Source: DASVAL01 sp035649575 (lineage in GTDB: Bacteria; Planctomycetota; UBA1135; UBA2386). Taken from it: a stretch of 29,826 nt of DNA. Below, piece by piece: positions 14,755-22,827 of this stretch. Under the pieces are notes generated by a model. It saw only the letters and a list, made by a program, of their open reading frames with translations, made no database searches and was not told where the DNA came from. The first letter of the stretch is position 1, and the number at the start of each line of letters is the position of its first letter. Position numbers and translations under genes: made by a program. The DNA is taken from NCBI GenBank assembly GCA_035649575.1, contig DASRJH010000136.1, positions 1 through 29,826 on the forward strand, given 5' to 3'.

Positions 14755-16536
14755 GTGGACCCACCTCCTGTCGCCATTGCTCTCAGGTTGTCGGGCCAGG
14801 ACCATGCGCTCGAACCGGGACGCGACTACCTGCTCGGCAGTGCTCCGTACTGCGACCTGCGTCTCGACGGCACGGCAGCTGCCCACCAGGCGCGCGTGCA
14901 CGTCGATGCCACGGCCGCAGAGATCGAAGATCTCGGCAGCGGCAGCCACACGCTGCGCAACGGCGCGCGCGTCGAACACGCCAACCTCGCGGTCGGCGAT
15001 GTGCTGCGATTCGGCGACTGTGAGGCAGTCGTGGTCGCCGACACCGGTCAGGCACTCATCGTACCGGTGCCCACGCTGCGCGCCGCCGCCAGAGCACGCC
15101 GCTACGAGGCGCTTCGTGTGGCCGCGGGTTCGCTGCGACACGTCGATGCGCGCGGCTTCCAGGCGCTCGTCATACGGGAACTGTGGCGCGCACCATGGCT
15201 CGCGGTCTCGCTCACGCTGCATGGCCTGCTGCTGCTGTTCTGCTTGCTCTTCGTGGACTGGCAGCCTCCCGGCGACGACGACACCGTGGAGACAGCGCGC
15301 TTCGAGCTCGTCCTCCGGCCGCCAGCGCGCGACGACGGCGCGGATCGCGAGCCCGCCGTGGAAGTCGAGCGCGGGGATCTGACCTTCGAGGCGCCGCGCG
15401 ACATCGAGCCCGTCGCTCCGAAAAAGCCCGAGGTCATATCCGAACCGGGCCACGAGCCGATGCCGCTGCCCCTGCCGCCGAACAACGCGCGCGTCACCGT
15501 GAAACGTTCGTCGTCAGGCGATCAGCGCGGCACAGGTGGTGCCGACGAGGTGCGCGGCCTCGGTTCGGCGCCGTTCCGCAAGACGGTCGCCGAACTGCGC
15601 AAGAGCGGCCTCGAAATCGTGTTCGTGTTCGACAGCACTGGTTCGATGTCGCGCACGATAGCCGACACGAAGACGACCATCGTGCAGATGCTCGCCGTGC
15701 TGCGTGCGCTCGTACCCGATGCGCGCTTCGGCCTCGTCACCTACCGCGATCGCGGCCCGCGCGAACGCTACCTCGTGCAGCAGGTGTCGCTCGGCACCGA
15801 CTTCTGGCGCGCCTGCAACTTCGTGCAGTTCGTCGCCGCCGACGGCGGCGGTGACCGGGCCGAGGACGTGCGCGCCGGCCTCGGCGCCGCTTTCCAGCAA
15901 CAATGGCGCGCGAACGCGCGCCGCGTGGTCGTGCTGGCCGGCGATGCTCCGCCGCACAACAACGACTGGCAGCGGCTGCTCAGCGAAGTCCGGCGCTTCG
16001 TCGCGGACGGCCGTTCGTTCGTACACACGATCGTGACGACGCCCGACATGGCCGGCGAAGACACCCACGAGCGGTTCGGCGAGATCGCGAAGGCAGGCAA
16101 GGGAACCTGCACGAGCCTCGAGGCACACGCGAAGATCCTGCAGCAGGTGCTGACGCTCGCGTTCGGCCGCGAGTTCGATCAGGATCTCACGACCGTGACG
16201 CGCGCGGTCGAGGAAGCCGACCAGCGCGTCGATGTCCAAGCACTCGCTCTCGCGCGCGGCGGCGGTCCGCAGCTTGCCAGCGAGCTGAAGAAGAACCCCG
16301 TGCCGAGGACTCTGCTCAATGCGCTCGTCCGCCGCCCGCGCCAGGCGGTCGTCCTCGAACTGATCGACCTGCTCGCCGACAAGGAAACGCCGCCCCACAG
16401 CCGGCACGCGATCGCGGCGGCGCTGCAACGCGTGCTCGAGTTGTCGGTGCCGCCGATCGATCCGATGTCGGACGAGAGCCCGCTGGCGCGCGAGCTCGAC
16501 CGGCTGCGCCGCGCGGCAAAGAACTTGCGCGACTGA
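14755..16536 (+). CDS. FHA - transmembrane helix - von Willebrand A domain protein
   Basis: A 593-aa protein from the GTG at 14755; an in-frame ATG at 14674 would add 27 basic residues but overlap the rsmD start. Residues about 22-95 form an FHA domain (LLGSAPYCDLRLDG, IEDLGSGSHTLRNGARV, VGDVLRFGD), a phosphothreonine-binding fold although the canonical SxxH is altered to AAAHQAR. A single membrane helix lies at about 148-169 with Arg before and Asp/Glu after, so the N-terminus should be cytoplasmic. After a Pro/acid-rich linker comes an extracytoplasmic vWA domain with MIDAS start DSTGSMS (293-299), GGGDRAEDV (364-372) and GDAPPH. A helical, HEAT-like tail follows. It probably couples kinase signalling to an envelope complex (inference). 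Many planctomycete vWA proteins share the GDAPPH style. Confidence 0.88.
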   Translation: MDPPPVAIALRLSGQDHALEPGRDYLLGSAPYCDLRLDGTAAAHQARVHVDATAAEIEDLGSGSHTLRNGARVEHANLAVGDVLRFGDCEAVVVADTGQALIVPVPTLRAAARARRYEALRVAAGSLRHVDARGFQALVIRELWRAPWLAVSLTLHGLLLLFCLLFVDWQPPGDDDTVETARFELVLRPPARDDGADREPAVEVERGDLTFEAPRDIEPVAPKKPEVISEPGHEPMPLPLPPNNARVTVKRSSSGDQRGTGGADEVRGLGSAPFRKTVAELRKSGLEIVFVFDSTGSMSRTIADTKTTIVQMLAVLRALVPDARFGLVTYRDRGPRERYLVQQVSLGTDFWRACNFVQFVAADGGGDRAEDVRAGLGAAFQQQWRANARRVVVLAGDAPPHNNDWQRLLSEVRRFVADGRSFVHTIVTTPDMAGEDTHERFGEIAKAGKGTCTSLEAHAKILQQVLTLAFGREFDQDLTTVTRAVEEADQRVDVQALALARGGGPQLASELKKNPVPRTLLNALVRRPRQAVVLELIDLLADKETPPHSRHAIAAALQRVLELSVPPIDPMSDESPLARELDRLRRAAKNLRD

Positions 16537-16572
16537 GGTCCTGCGCGCGGGATTGTCGCGGCCCGTGTTCAC

Positions 16573-16594
16573 CTGATGCCGAATGCGGCATCGG
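16573..16594 (+). promoter_or_regulatory. Hairpin in the short moaA leader
   Basis: Bases 16575-16581 pair perfectly with 16586-16592 around a 4-nt loop, extended by one wobble and one C-G pair to 16573-16594. It lies 22 nt upstream of the moaA ATG and 36 nt past the FHA-vWA stop. It could be a terminator without U-tract or a translation-modulating structure. It is far too short to be the molybdenum-cofactor riboswitch. Confidence 0.35.
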
Positions 16595-16616
16595 TGCGGG
16601 TAAGCTCGGGGCTTCG

Positions 16617-17642
16617 ATGGCACACCTCCCCGACCGCTTCGGCCGCCCGCTGCGCAACCTGCGCCTGTCGGTCACCGATCGATGCAATCTGCGCTGCCAG
16701 TATTGCATGCCCGAGCAGGACTACGTCTGGCTGCCCAAGACGAACGTGCTGTCGTTCGAGGAGATCGTGCGCACTGTCGGCGTGTTCGTCTCGCTCGGCG
16801 TCGACAAGGTCCGGCTGACCGGCGGCGAACCGCTGCTGCGCGCCGACCTGCCGGTGCTCGTGCGTCTGCTCGCAGCCAACAGCGGGATCCGCGACCTCGC
16901 GATGACGACCAACGGCGTGTTGCTGCGCGAACACGCGGCCCCCCTGCGCGCGGCCGGGCTGCACCGGCTCAACGTGAGCCTCGACACGCTCGACGAGGCG
17001 ACGTTCCTGATGTTGTCGCGGCGCCCGGATCTCGGCCGCGTGCTCGACGGCATCGCGGCAGCGCGCGCCGCCGGCTTCAGCGATATCAAGCTCGACACCG
17101 TCGTGATCGCGGGCGTCAACGACGGCGAGCTGGCGGACCTGCTCGACTATGCGCGCGGCGTCGGCGCAGAGGTGCGATTCATCGAATACATGGACGTCGG
17201 GGGTGCGACGCACTGGAGTCCCGACCGCGTCGTGAGCCGCGCGCGCATGCTGGCGCTGCTGCAGGCGTGCCTGGGCAGGATCCGCGAGCTGCCACGCACC
17301 GACAGCGCTCCCGCGGACCGGTTCGAGCTCGGCGACGGCACGACGTTCGGCATCATCAGCTCGGTCACGCAGCCGTTCTGCGCGAGCTGCGACCGCGCCC
17401 GCCTCACTGCCGACGGCGTGTGGCTCCTCTGCCTCTATGCGACCACCGGCACCGACCTGCGCGAGCTGCTGCGCAGCGGCAGGAGCGACGCCGAGCTGCG
17501 TTCGCGCATCGCCGAGGTCTGGGCAGCGCGACAGGATCGCGGCGCCGAAGAGCGCGCGCGCACCGCGGATCGCAAGCCGCTCGTCGAAGCGCAGCACCTG
17601 CGGCGCGACCCGCACCTCGAGATGCACACCCGCGGCGGCTAG
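16617..17642 (+). CDS. moaA: GTP 3',8-cyclase MoaA, molybdenum cofactor synthesis
   Basis: A 341-aa radical-SAM enzyme converting GTP to 3',8-cyclo-7,8-dihydro-GTP, the first step of molybdopterin synthesis. The SAM cluster motif is C23-x3-C27-x2-C30 (DRCNLRCQYC), the GGE motif appears in LTGGEPLLR, and the C-terminal second 4Fe-4S cluster is held by C255, C258 and C272 (FCASCDRARLT, then LLCLYA). The protein ends in Gly-Gly, the conserved tail that reaches the active site in this family. The ATG at 16617 gives the normal N-terminus (FGRPLRNLRLSVTDRC). No other moa/moe gene is nearby. It converges on the permease gene with a 9-bp gap. Confidence 0.95.
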   Translation: MAHLPDRFGRPLRNLRLSVTDRCNLRCQYCMPEQDYVWLPKTNVLSFEEIVRTVGVFVSLGVDKVRLTGGEPLLRADLPVLVRLLAANSGIRDLAMTTNGVLLREHAAPLRAAGLHRLNVSLDTLDEATFLMLSRRPDLGRVLDGIAAARAAGFSDIKLDTVVIAGVNDGELADLLDYARGVGAEVRFIEYMDVGGATHWSPDRVVSRARMLALLQACLGRIRELPRTDSAPADRFELGDGTTFGIISSVTQPFCASCDRARLTADGVWLLCLYATTGTDLRELLRSGRSDAELRSRIAEVWAARQDRGAEERARTADRKPLVEAQHLRRDPHLEMHTRGG

Positions 17643-17651
17643 CAGGTTGGT

Positions 17652-18626
17652 CTAGGCTGGCCGCGGAGTCCGCCAGCGATCGGCGAGCACGTGGCAACAG
17701 GTCACGATCGCGATGATCGTCAGCGCGGGGAACAACCACAGATGCCAGGCGCCGAGATACGCGAGCTGGCTGCCCTGGCGCAACATGGCGCCCCACGAAA
17801 CGGATCCGGGTCCGAGGTTCAGGAACGAGAGCGTCGACTCGGTCGTGATGGCACTGGCCATGCTGAAGGCCGCAGTCACGGCGATCTGACCCTTGGCGAG
17901 CGGCAGCAGATGGCGTCGCAGCAAACGCCCCTCGCTGACGCCGAGCCCGCGCGCAACGAGTACGAACTCGCGTTCGCGCAGCGACAACAGTTCGCCGCGC
18001 ACGATGCGCGCGAAGCTGATCCAGAACATCGACGCCATCATGAGGATCAAGGCCCCGCGCGAGTCGCCGAAGAACGCGGCTGCAAAGAGCAGGAACAGCA
18101 GCGTCGGGAAACACAGGAACAACTCGACGAGGCGCAGCACGACCAGGTCGACCCACCCGCGGAAGAAACCGGCCAACGCACCGAGCAGCGTGCCCAACAA
18201 GCCCGCGAGCAACACGGCAGGAGCGGCGATCGCAACCGCGGTTCTTGCCCCGTGCACGAGGCGCGACAGCACGTCGCGACCCGTGTCGTCGTTGCCGAGC
18301 GGGTGCGCCACCGATGGCGCCGCCCGGAACAGCGCGGAGTCGGTCTCGATCGGACCGTAGGGCCACGGCGGCATGATCGCGAAGTCCGGCGAGTCCGCGG
18401 CCAGGCGCGACCACCATTGCTTCCACGCGAGGTCGCCCGGTCCGGCCGAGGGTTGTCCGAAGCAGTCGGCCACCGCCGGGAAGTACCAGCGTCCGCCGAC
18501 GCGGGCCACGATCGGCACCTCGTTGGCGAGCAGCGGTGCCAGCAATCCGACGAGCAGCACGAACCCCGCGAACACGAGGGGTATCGACGAATCCCGCATG
18601 CGATGCACGGGCGTCTCGGCGTTCAC
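17652..18626 (-). CDS. Peptide ABC transporter permease, YejE/OppC-like
   Basis: A 324-aa inner-membrane permease. After the first helix a long periplasmic loop (about residues 30-105) contains ANEVPIVARVGGRWYFPA, very like the corresponding loop of YejE. Then comes the family entry NDDTGRDVLSRLVHGAR, five more helices, and the EAA loop REREFVLVARGLGVSEGRLL that contacts the ATPase. The GTG at 18626 overlaps the stop of the YejB/DppB-like gene by 4 nt (GTGA). It forms a heterodimeric channel with that protein. No ATPase or binding-protein gene follows because moaA converges 9 bp away, so those subunits must be encoded elsewhere. The YejE assignment is by recalled motif similarity. Confidence 0.9.
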   Translation of the reverse strand: MNAETPVHRMRDSSIPLVFAGFVLLVGLLAPLLANEVPIVARVGGRWYFPAVADCFGQPSAGPGDLAWKQWWSRLAADSPDFAIMPPWPYGPIETDSALFRAAPSVAHPLGNDDTGRDVLSRLVHGARTAVAIAAPAVLLAGLLGTLLGALAGFFRGWVDLVVLRLVELFLCFPTLLFLLFAAAFFGDSRGALILMMASMFWISFARIVRGELLSLREREFVLVARGLGVSEGRLLRRHLLPLAKGQIAVTAAFSMASAITTESTLSFLNLGPGSVSWGAMLRQGSQLAYLGAWHLWLFPALTIIAIVTCCHVLADRWRTPRPA

Positions 18627-19642
18627 GACGACAACCTCACGCGCGGATCGACGAGCCGGTACAACAGGTCGGACGCGAGCAACCCGAACAACGTCGCCAC
18701 CGAGCTGATGATCACGAGCGCCATGACCATGGCCTGGTCCTGGCGTGTCACGGCCGAGTAGAGCAGGTGGCCGAGACCGTCGAGCGCGAACAGGTTCTCG
18801 ACCACGATCGAGCCCCCGACGAGCATCAGCAGCAGCGAACCCGCGAGCGTCACCACGGGCGCGCACGCGTTGACCAAGAGGCGCCGCCGCACGATCGAGG
18901 GCTCGATGCCGAGCGCACGCAGGTTGACCGCGAACGGCGTCTCGAGCGTGCGCGCCACCGAAGCGCGCAGAAAGCGCGTGACGAGCACGAGCGGGCCCAC
19001 CGACATGACGGCGACCGGCAAGCAGAGGTGCAGGCCGAAGTCCACGACCTGCTCGACGAACGTCCAGTGCTCGGATCCGTTGGACCGCAGGCCGTTGGCG
19101 GGGAGCCACTGCAGATACGCACCGCTGAACGCGAGCAACAGCAACGTGGCCAGCAGGAACTCGGGCACGCCCCCGACTGCGAACAGCAGCGGCGAGACGA
19201 GCCGGTCACAGCGCCCACCGGGATGCATACCCATCTGCACGCCGAGCGGCATTCCGACCAGGAACGCGACGAGCAGACTCAGAAAGCCGAGCAACGCGGT
19301 GACGGGCAGCGCCTCGCCGAGTCGGTGCCAGAGTGCCGCGTGGTCCTCGTTCGGACCCGCAAAGCGTCCCGTCGCGGCTCTGCCGAGCCACGCGAGGTAG
19401 CGATCGAGAACGGGAGCCGGCCGCAGCGTCGCTTCATCGACCATGCCGTAGCGGATCCGCAGCCGCAGGATCGCAGCATCGCGCGACTGCGCGTCCGGCA
19501 TCGGGTTCGTCTGCGCGGCACGCGCCACTTCGAGCGCCGCACGGTCGACCGGAGCGAGGTCGAGCACGACGAAGGTCACGAAAGTGATGCCGAGCAGCAT
19601 CAACACGAGCCAGCAGAGGCGCATGGCCAACCAGCGCCGCAT
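18623..19642 (-). CDS. Peptide ABC transporter permease, DppB/YejB-like
   Basis: A 339-aa permease with the DppB/OppB/YejB plan: an N-terminal helix with GITFVTFVVLDLAP, a periplasmic segment to about residue 105, and five more helices. The EAA motif is near residues 225-250 (ETPFAVNLRALGIEPSIVRR) and the C-terminus is typical (LLYRLVDPRVRLSS). The ATG at 19642 lies 4 nt past the stop of the M14 amidase-like gene, so the three genes form one operon. With the next protein it makes a peptide-import channel. Substrate class is inferred from the amidase neighbour to be cell-wall peptides. Confidence 0.92.
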   Translation of the reverse strand: MRRWLAMRLCWLVLMLLGITFVTFVVLDLAPVDRAALEVARAAQTNPMPDAQSRDAAILRLRIRYGMVDEATLRPAPVLDRYLAWLGRAATGRFAGPNEDHAALWHRLGEALPVTALLGFLSLLVAFLVGMPLGVQMGMHPGGRCDRLVSPLLFAVGGVPEFLLATLLLLAFSGAYLQWLPANGLRSNGSEHWTFVEQVVDFGLHLCLPVAVMSVGPLVLVTRFLRASVARTLETPFAVNLRALGIEPSIVRRRLLVNACAPVVTLAGSLLLMLVGGSIVVENLFALDGLGHLLYSAVTRQDQAMVMALVIISSVATLFGLLASDLLYRLVDPRVRLSS

Positions 19643-19646
19643 GCGT

Positions 19647-20447
19647 TCAACCCTCGAGCACGACCGAGAGGATCGCGGCGCGCGTCTCGCGCCACGCCGT
19701 GCGCGCCTCCTTGCCGCGGTGATACTCGAGCGTCAGGATCGGCGTGCCCAACGTGCCGCCGACCCACGACCCCAGGGATCCCGGCGTGGGCGCGATGTTG
19801 CTCGACGGTTGCACGCGGTAGCCGGACAGCTCCGAGAAGCGCCGGGCCAGTTGTTCGGCCGGGCCATCGAAGTTGATGAAGTGGTCGTCGTGCCAGCTGT
19901 GCGCGACGATCACGAGGTGGGGCCGGAAGTCGAGCACGAGGTCGTGCAGGGCCCTGGCCTCCGGCTGGTCGAGCGGACGCAGACCGAACAGACGGCTAGG
20001 CTTGAAGTTCTTCGCCGGATAGTTGCGGTTCAGGTCGACGCCCTTGCTGTTGCCGCGCGTGTTCTGCGCCGTGCCGTCGGGATTGCAGTCCTCGAGGATC
20101 CTGAGCGTCACCTTCTCGGTCGCGCCCGGTGTGGCGGCCAGCACGCGCGGCAGCTCTTGCGTGCTGATGCGGCCCTCGCGCTCGTTGCCGTGGATGCCGC
20201 CGATCCACAGGACCCGCCTCGGTCCGCGTCCTACGCTCGTCACGCGCAGCGGCCGGCCCAGATGACTCGTGCCGATCTGCTGCCATTGCGGCTGCCACTC
20301 CGGTTCGAGGGCGGCCGTCGCATCGGTTGCTCCGGTTGCACCGGTCGCATCGGCACTCACTTTCAGGTCCGCGCGTGGATTCGGACCGAGCGGATGGAAC
20401 CCGATGCAGCTGACCCACAACGGGGCCAGGAGGAACAGTGCACGCAT
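19647..20447 (-). CDS. M14-family metallopeptidase/amidase resembling murein peptide amidase MpaA, exported
   Basis: A 266-aa zinc enzyme. Metal ligands are H86 and E89 (GGIHGNEREG) and H183 (IVAHSWHDD); the catalytic acid is E241 (ILTLEY); substrate-site residues lie in NPDG (122-125) and GVDLNRNYP (136-144). The TPGSLGSWVGG stretch before the catalytic Glu is shared with MpaA, which cuts the D-Glu/meso-diaminopimelate bond of murein tripeptides, in E. coli in the cytoplasm. This one starts MRALFLLAPLWVSC: a signal peptide with a possible but non-ideal lipobox Cys14, so it should act in the periplasm. The ATG at 20447 was chosen for the signal peptide; upstream codons are shadow. It heads an operon with two YejB/YejE-like permeases. 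General M14 carboxypeptidase activity is the alternative. Confidence 0.88.
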   Translation of the reverse strand: MRALFLLAPLWVSCIGFHPLGPNPRADLKVSADATGATGATDATAALEPEWQPQWQQIGTSHLGRPLRVTSVGRGPRRVLWIGGIHGNEREGRISTQELPRVLAATPGATEKVTLRILEDCNPDGTAQNTRGNSKGVDLNRNYPAKNFKPSRLFGLRPLDQPEARALHDLVLDFRPHLVIVAHSWHDDHFINFDGPAEQLARRFSELSGYRVQPSSNIAPTPGSLGSWVGGTLGTPILTLEYHRGKEARTAWRETRAAILSVVLEG

Positions 20448-20679
20448 GCGGTCGGCACGATAGCCGACGGCGCGCGCGCCGCCGTGCGGATTGCCGGAAC
20501 TGATGGTTTGGGTGGGCCGGGGCGTAACCACGCTGCTTATCCGCCGTACGAGCAGTTCTCGTTGGCCACTCGGCGCGAAAAGGACGCCTAGTGGCAGCCT
20601 GCCGGCTCGCTCCCGGGACGGTCCACCGAATCCGGGCTCGTAGCCAGCAACATTGCAGCACCACCCCAAGAGAACAGAA

Positions 20680-22737
20680 ATGAACCCCAACTCCACGAGC
20701 TGCGTGCGCACGCTGCTCCTCCTCTCCATCGTCTCCACGACTGCCGCAGCGCAGAGCATCCTGAGCCAGCATGCGCAGATCCTGCAAGGCGCCGGCGACT
20801 CGGTTGCCGCCATTCCCGGGGCAACGATCCACACCTCGAGCAACTTCGATTCGCCGTGCATGGACCAGAACGGCACGATCGTCTACCGCGCGCGCCTGGC
20901 CGGCGCCGTCACGCCGCTCGACGACCGCGCCTACTTCATGGGCCGCGGCAACGGCGACCTGCGCATGGTCTTGCGCGCCGGGGACCAGGCTCCCGGCCTG
21001 CCTGCGGGCATCTTCCTGCGCTCGGACACGACCGGGGCGCAGGGCCCGGGCTCCGCGGTGCGCATCAGCCCGTTCGGCGAGATCCTCTACTTCGCGAGCA
21101 GCCTCAGTGACGACGCGAACCCCGCTGTCACGACCGCGAACGACACGGCCCTGTTCTGGGGCCCGTCGAACGGCCTGCTGTTGCTCGCTCGCGAAGGCGA
21201 TCAGGTGCCGTTCCTCGGCGCCGGGATCAACTACGGCCCGCTGAGCATGACGCTGCAGAACAACGGCATCAATGCCACGGGCCAGGTGCTCTTCTCGACC
21301 ACGCTGCTCGGGGCCGTGACGACGGCGAACGACGCCGTGGTCGTCACGGGCACGCCGGGCAACCTCGTCTCGGTCAGCCGCGAAGGCGACGTGTTGCCGG
21401 GCGGCGAAGTCGTTATCCCGGTGTCGGGCACGACCATGTCCTTCATCAACCAGATCAACGAGTTCGGGCAGGTGCTGCACGAGCAGCGCTTCGACGTGAT
21501 CGCGCCGAGCACAGCGACCACGGCGAACGACCGCGCGCTGGCCATCTGGACCGCTGGCACCGACGTCATCATCGCGCGCGAGGGACAGCAAGCGCCGGGT
21601 CTGCCGGCCGGTGTGTTGCTCGCCACGCCGACGCTGGGCTGGTCGGTCGACATGGGCGGTGCTGCGTTCACCAAGTCGGGCAAGACGGTGATCAACGCCG
21701 CACTCGACGGCGGTGGTACGGTGCCAGGCGTCAACGACCGCGCCGTCTACTACGGCGGCATCGGCGGCATGAACCTCGTGATGCGCAAGGGTGATGCAGC
21801 TCCGGGCCTGCCCGGAATCACCTTCGGCAACGTCGGCACCACGAGCCTGACCTGCAACGAGACCGAGGTCGTGTTCGTCGGGTTCCTGGTCGGTGGCACG
21901 GCTGCCGACGACAGCAGCCTCTGGCGCGGCAGCAACCTCGGCAACCTGACCATGATCGCTCGCGAGGGCGACCTCGTGCCAACCACGGTCCTTCAGCCTT
22001 CGGTCAACGGGCCCTGGCGATACAACCAGTTCAACAACGGCACGAACAACCCGCTGCTGAACGGGCGCGGGGACGTGATTTTCCAGGCGTCCGTCACCGA
22101 CACCGTCGTGACCCAGAACGTGTTGATCTGCTCGACCGCGGCGCACGGACTGCGCTTGCTGCTCGACGCAACCGACACCTTCACGACCGCCCTCGGTACC
22201 GCGACCTGGTTCGTGATCAGCTCGAGCGCGGGCTTCAACAGCGGTGACGGTGGCCAGTCGCACTTCAACAACCAGGGCGACTTCGTCTTCAGGCCCGGCA
22301 TCAACGGCGCCCCGACCGCAGCCATCGTGCGCGGCCACGTCGGATCGCTGCAGGCGGAGCCGTCCTCGATCTCGGCCACCGCCGGTGGCACGCAGAACTG
22401 GACCATCGACTGTGGCACGGCCGAGGCCTCCAACATCTACGTGGTGCTGGGCTCGACCAGCGGCCACCGGCCAGGCCTGCCTTCGCCGTTCGGTCCGCAG
22501 CTGATCCCGCTCAACTTCGATGCGTGGACGCAGCTCTCGCTCAGCCTCGCCAACACGGCCGTCTACTCGAACTCGCTCGGGTTCCTCGACGCGCAGGGCA
22601 AGGCCACGGCGAGCTTCAACCTGCCGCCGGCAATTCCTGGCGCGCAGGGTCTGAACCTCCACCACGCAGTCGTGGTGCTGAACTACAGCCTCGCCTCGAC
22701 GTTTGCCAGCGAGCCGGCTTCGCTGAAGTTCTACTGA
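20680..22737 (+). CDS. Secreted repeat protein (choice-of-anchor/DUF7453-like repeats) with planctomycete C-terminal domain
   Basis: A 685-aa exported protein with signal peptide to about residue 25 (ending AAAQ). At least six degenerate repeats of roughly 70-80 residues follow. Each has a TANDxA-like turn (LDDRAYFMG, TANDTALFWG, TANDAVVVTG, TANDRALAIW, VNDRAVYYG, ADDSSLWRG) and a REGDxAPGLPAG-like turn. Together they probably make a beta-propeller or solenoid. From about residue 565 a beta-sandwich tail follows (GGTQNWTIDCG, YVVLGSTSGHRPGLP, LNLHHAVVVLN) of a type I associate with planctomycete secreted proteins. There is no C-terminal membrane anchor or PEP-CTERM signal. The start at 20680 was preferred over 20653 for its clean signal peptide. 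Role unknown; cell-surface binding is plausible. Confidence 0.87.
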   Translation: MNPNSTSCVRTLLLLSIVSTTAAAQSILSQHAQILQGAGDSVAAIPGATIHTSSNFDSPCMDQNGTIVYRARLAGAVTPLDDRAYFMGRGNGDLRMVLRAGDQAPGLPAGIFLRSDTTGAQGPGSAVRISPFGEILYFASSLSDDANPAVTTANDTALFWGPSNGLLLLAREGDQVPFLGAGINYGPLSMTLQNNGINATGQVLFSTTLLGAVTTANDAVVVTGTPGNLVSVSREGDVLPGGEVVIPVSGTTMSFINQINEFGQVLHEQRFDVIAPSTATTANDRALAIWTAGTDVIIAREGQQAPGLPAGVLLATPTLGWSVDMGGAAFTKSGKTVINAALDGGGTVPGVNDRAVYYGGIGGMNLVMRKGDAAPGLPGITFGNVGTTSLTCNETEVVFVGFLVGGTAADDSSLWRGSNLGNLTMIAREGDLVPTTVLQPSVNGPWRYNQFNNGTNNPLLNGRGDVIFQASVTDTVVTQNVLICSTAAHGLRLLLDATDTFTTALGTATWFVISSSAGFNSGDGGQSHFNNQGDFVFRPGINGAPTAAIVRGHVGSLQAEPSSISATAGGTQNWTIDCGTAEASNIYVVLGSTSGHRPGLPSPFGPQLIPLNFDAWTQLSLSLANTAVYSNSLGFLDAQGKATASFNLPPAIPGAQGLNLHHAVVVLNYSLASTFASEPASLKFY

Positions 22738-22747
22738 TCGCTGTCGT

Positions 22748-22777
22748 GAGCCAAGGCGCGCGCAGGGCGCCTTGCTC
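22748..22777 (+). terminator. Hairpin after the repeat-protein gene
   Basis: Bases 22748-22750 and 22752-22759 pair with 22775-22777 and 22767-22774. This gives 11 base pairs with one bulged C (22751) and a 7-nt loop, starting 10 nt past the stop at 22737. It has no U-tract. With the hairpin at 22795-22819 it fills the gap between two convergent genes, so it is probably a bidirectional transcription barrier. Confidence 0.5.
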
Positions 22778-22794
22778 AGCAGCGATCACGGGTT

Positions 22795-22819
22795 GCCCGC
22801 GGCGCTCGGCGCCGCGGGC
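22795..22819 (-). terminator. Perfect 11-bp hairpin after the epimerase gene
   Basis: Bases 22795-22805 pair without mismatch to 22809-22819 around a TCG loop, 8 nt past the epimerase stop (22828) on the minus strand. All but one of the 11 pairs would be G-C or C-G, and none is A-T. It has no U-tract. Its perfection and position at the 3' end of a gene, in a gap shared with a second hairpin, make a terminator or transcript-end structure likely. Confidence 0.55.
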
Positions 22820-22827
22820 GAGTCGGG

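Noticed and set aside
16537..16616. Molybdenum-cofactor riboswitch upstream of moaA
   Set aside because: Only 80 nt separate moaA from the preceding stop codon, with one small hairpin. The known Moco RNA is longer and multi-stemmed.
19996..22665. 889-codon minus-strand frame opposite the repeat protein
   Set aside because: Shadow of the plus-strand repeat gene. It only becomes protein-like where it crosses the M14 gene in another frame.
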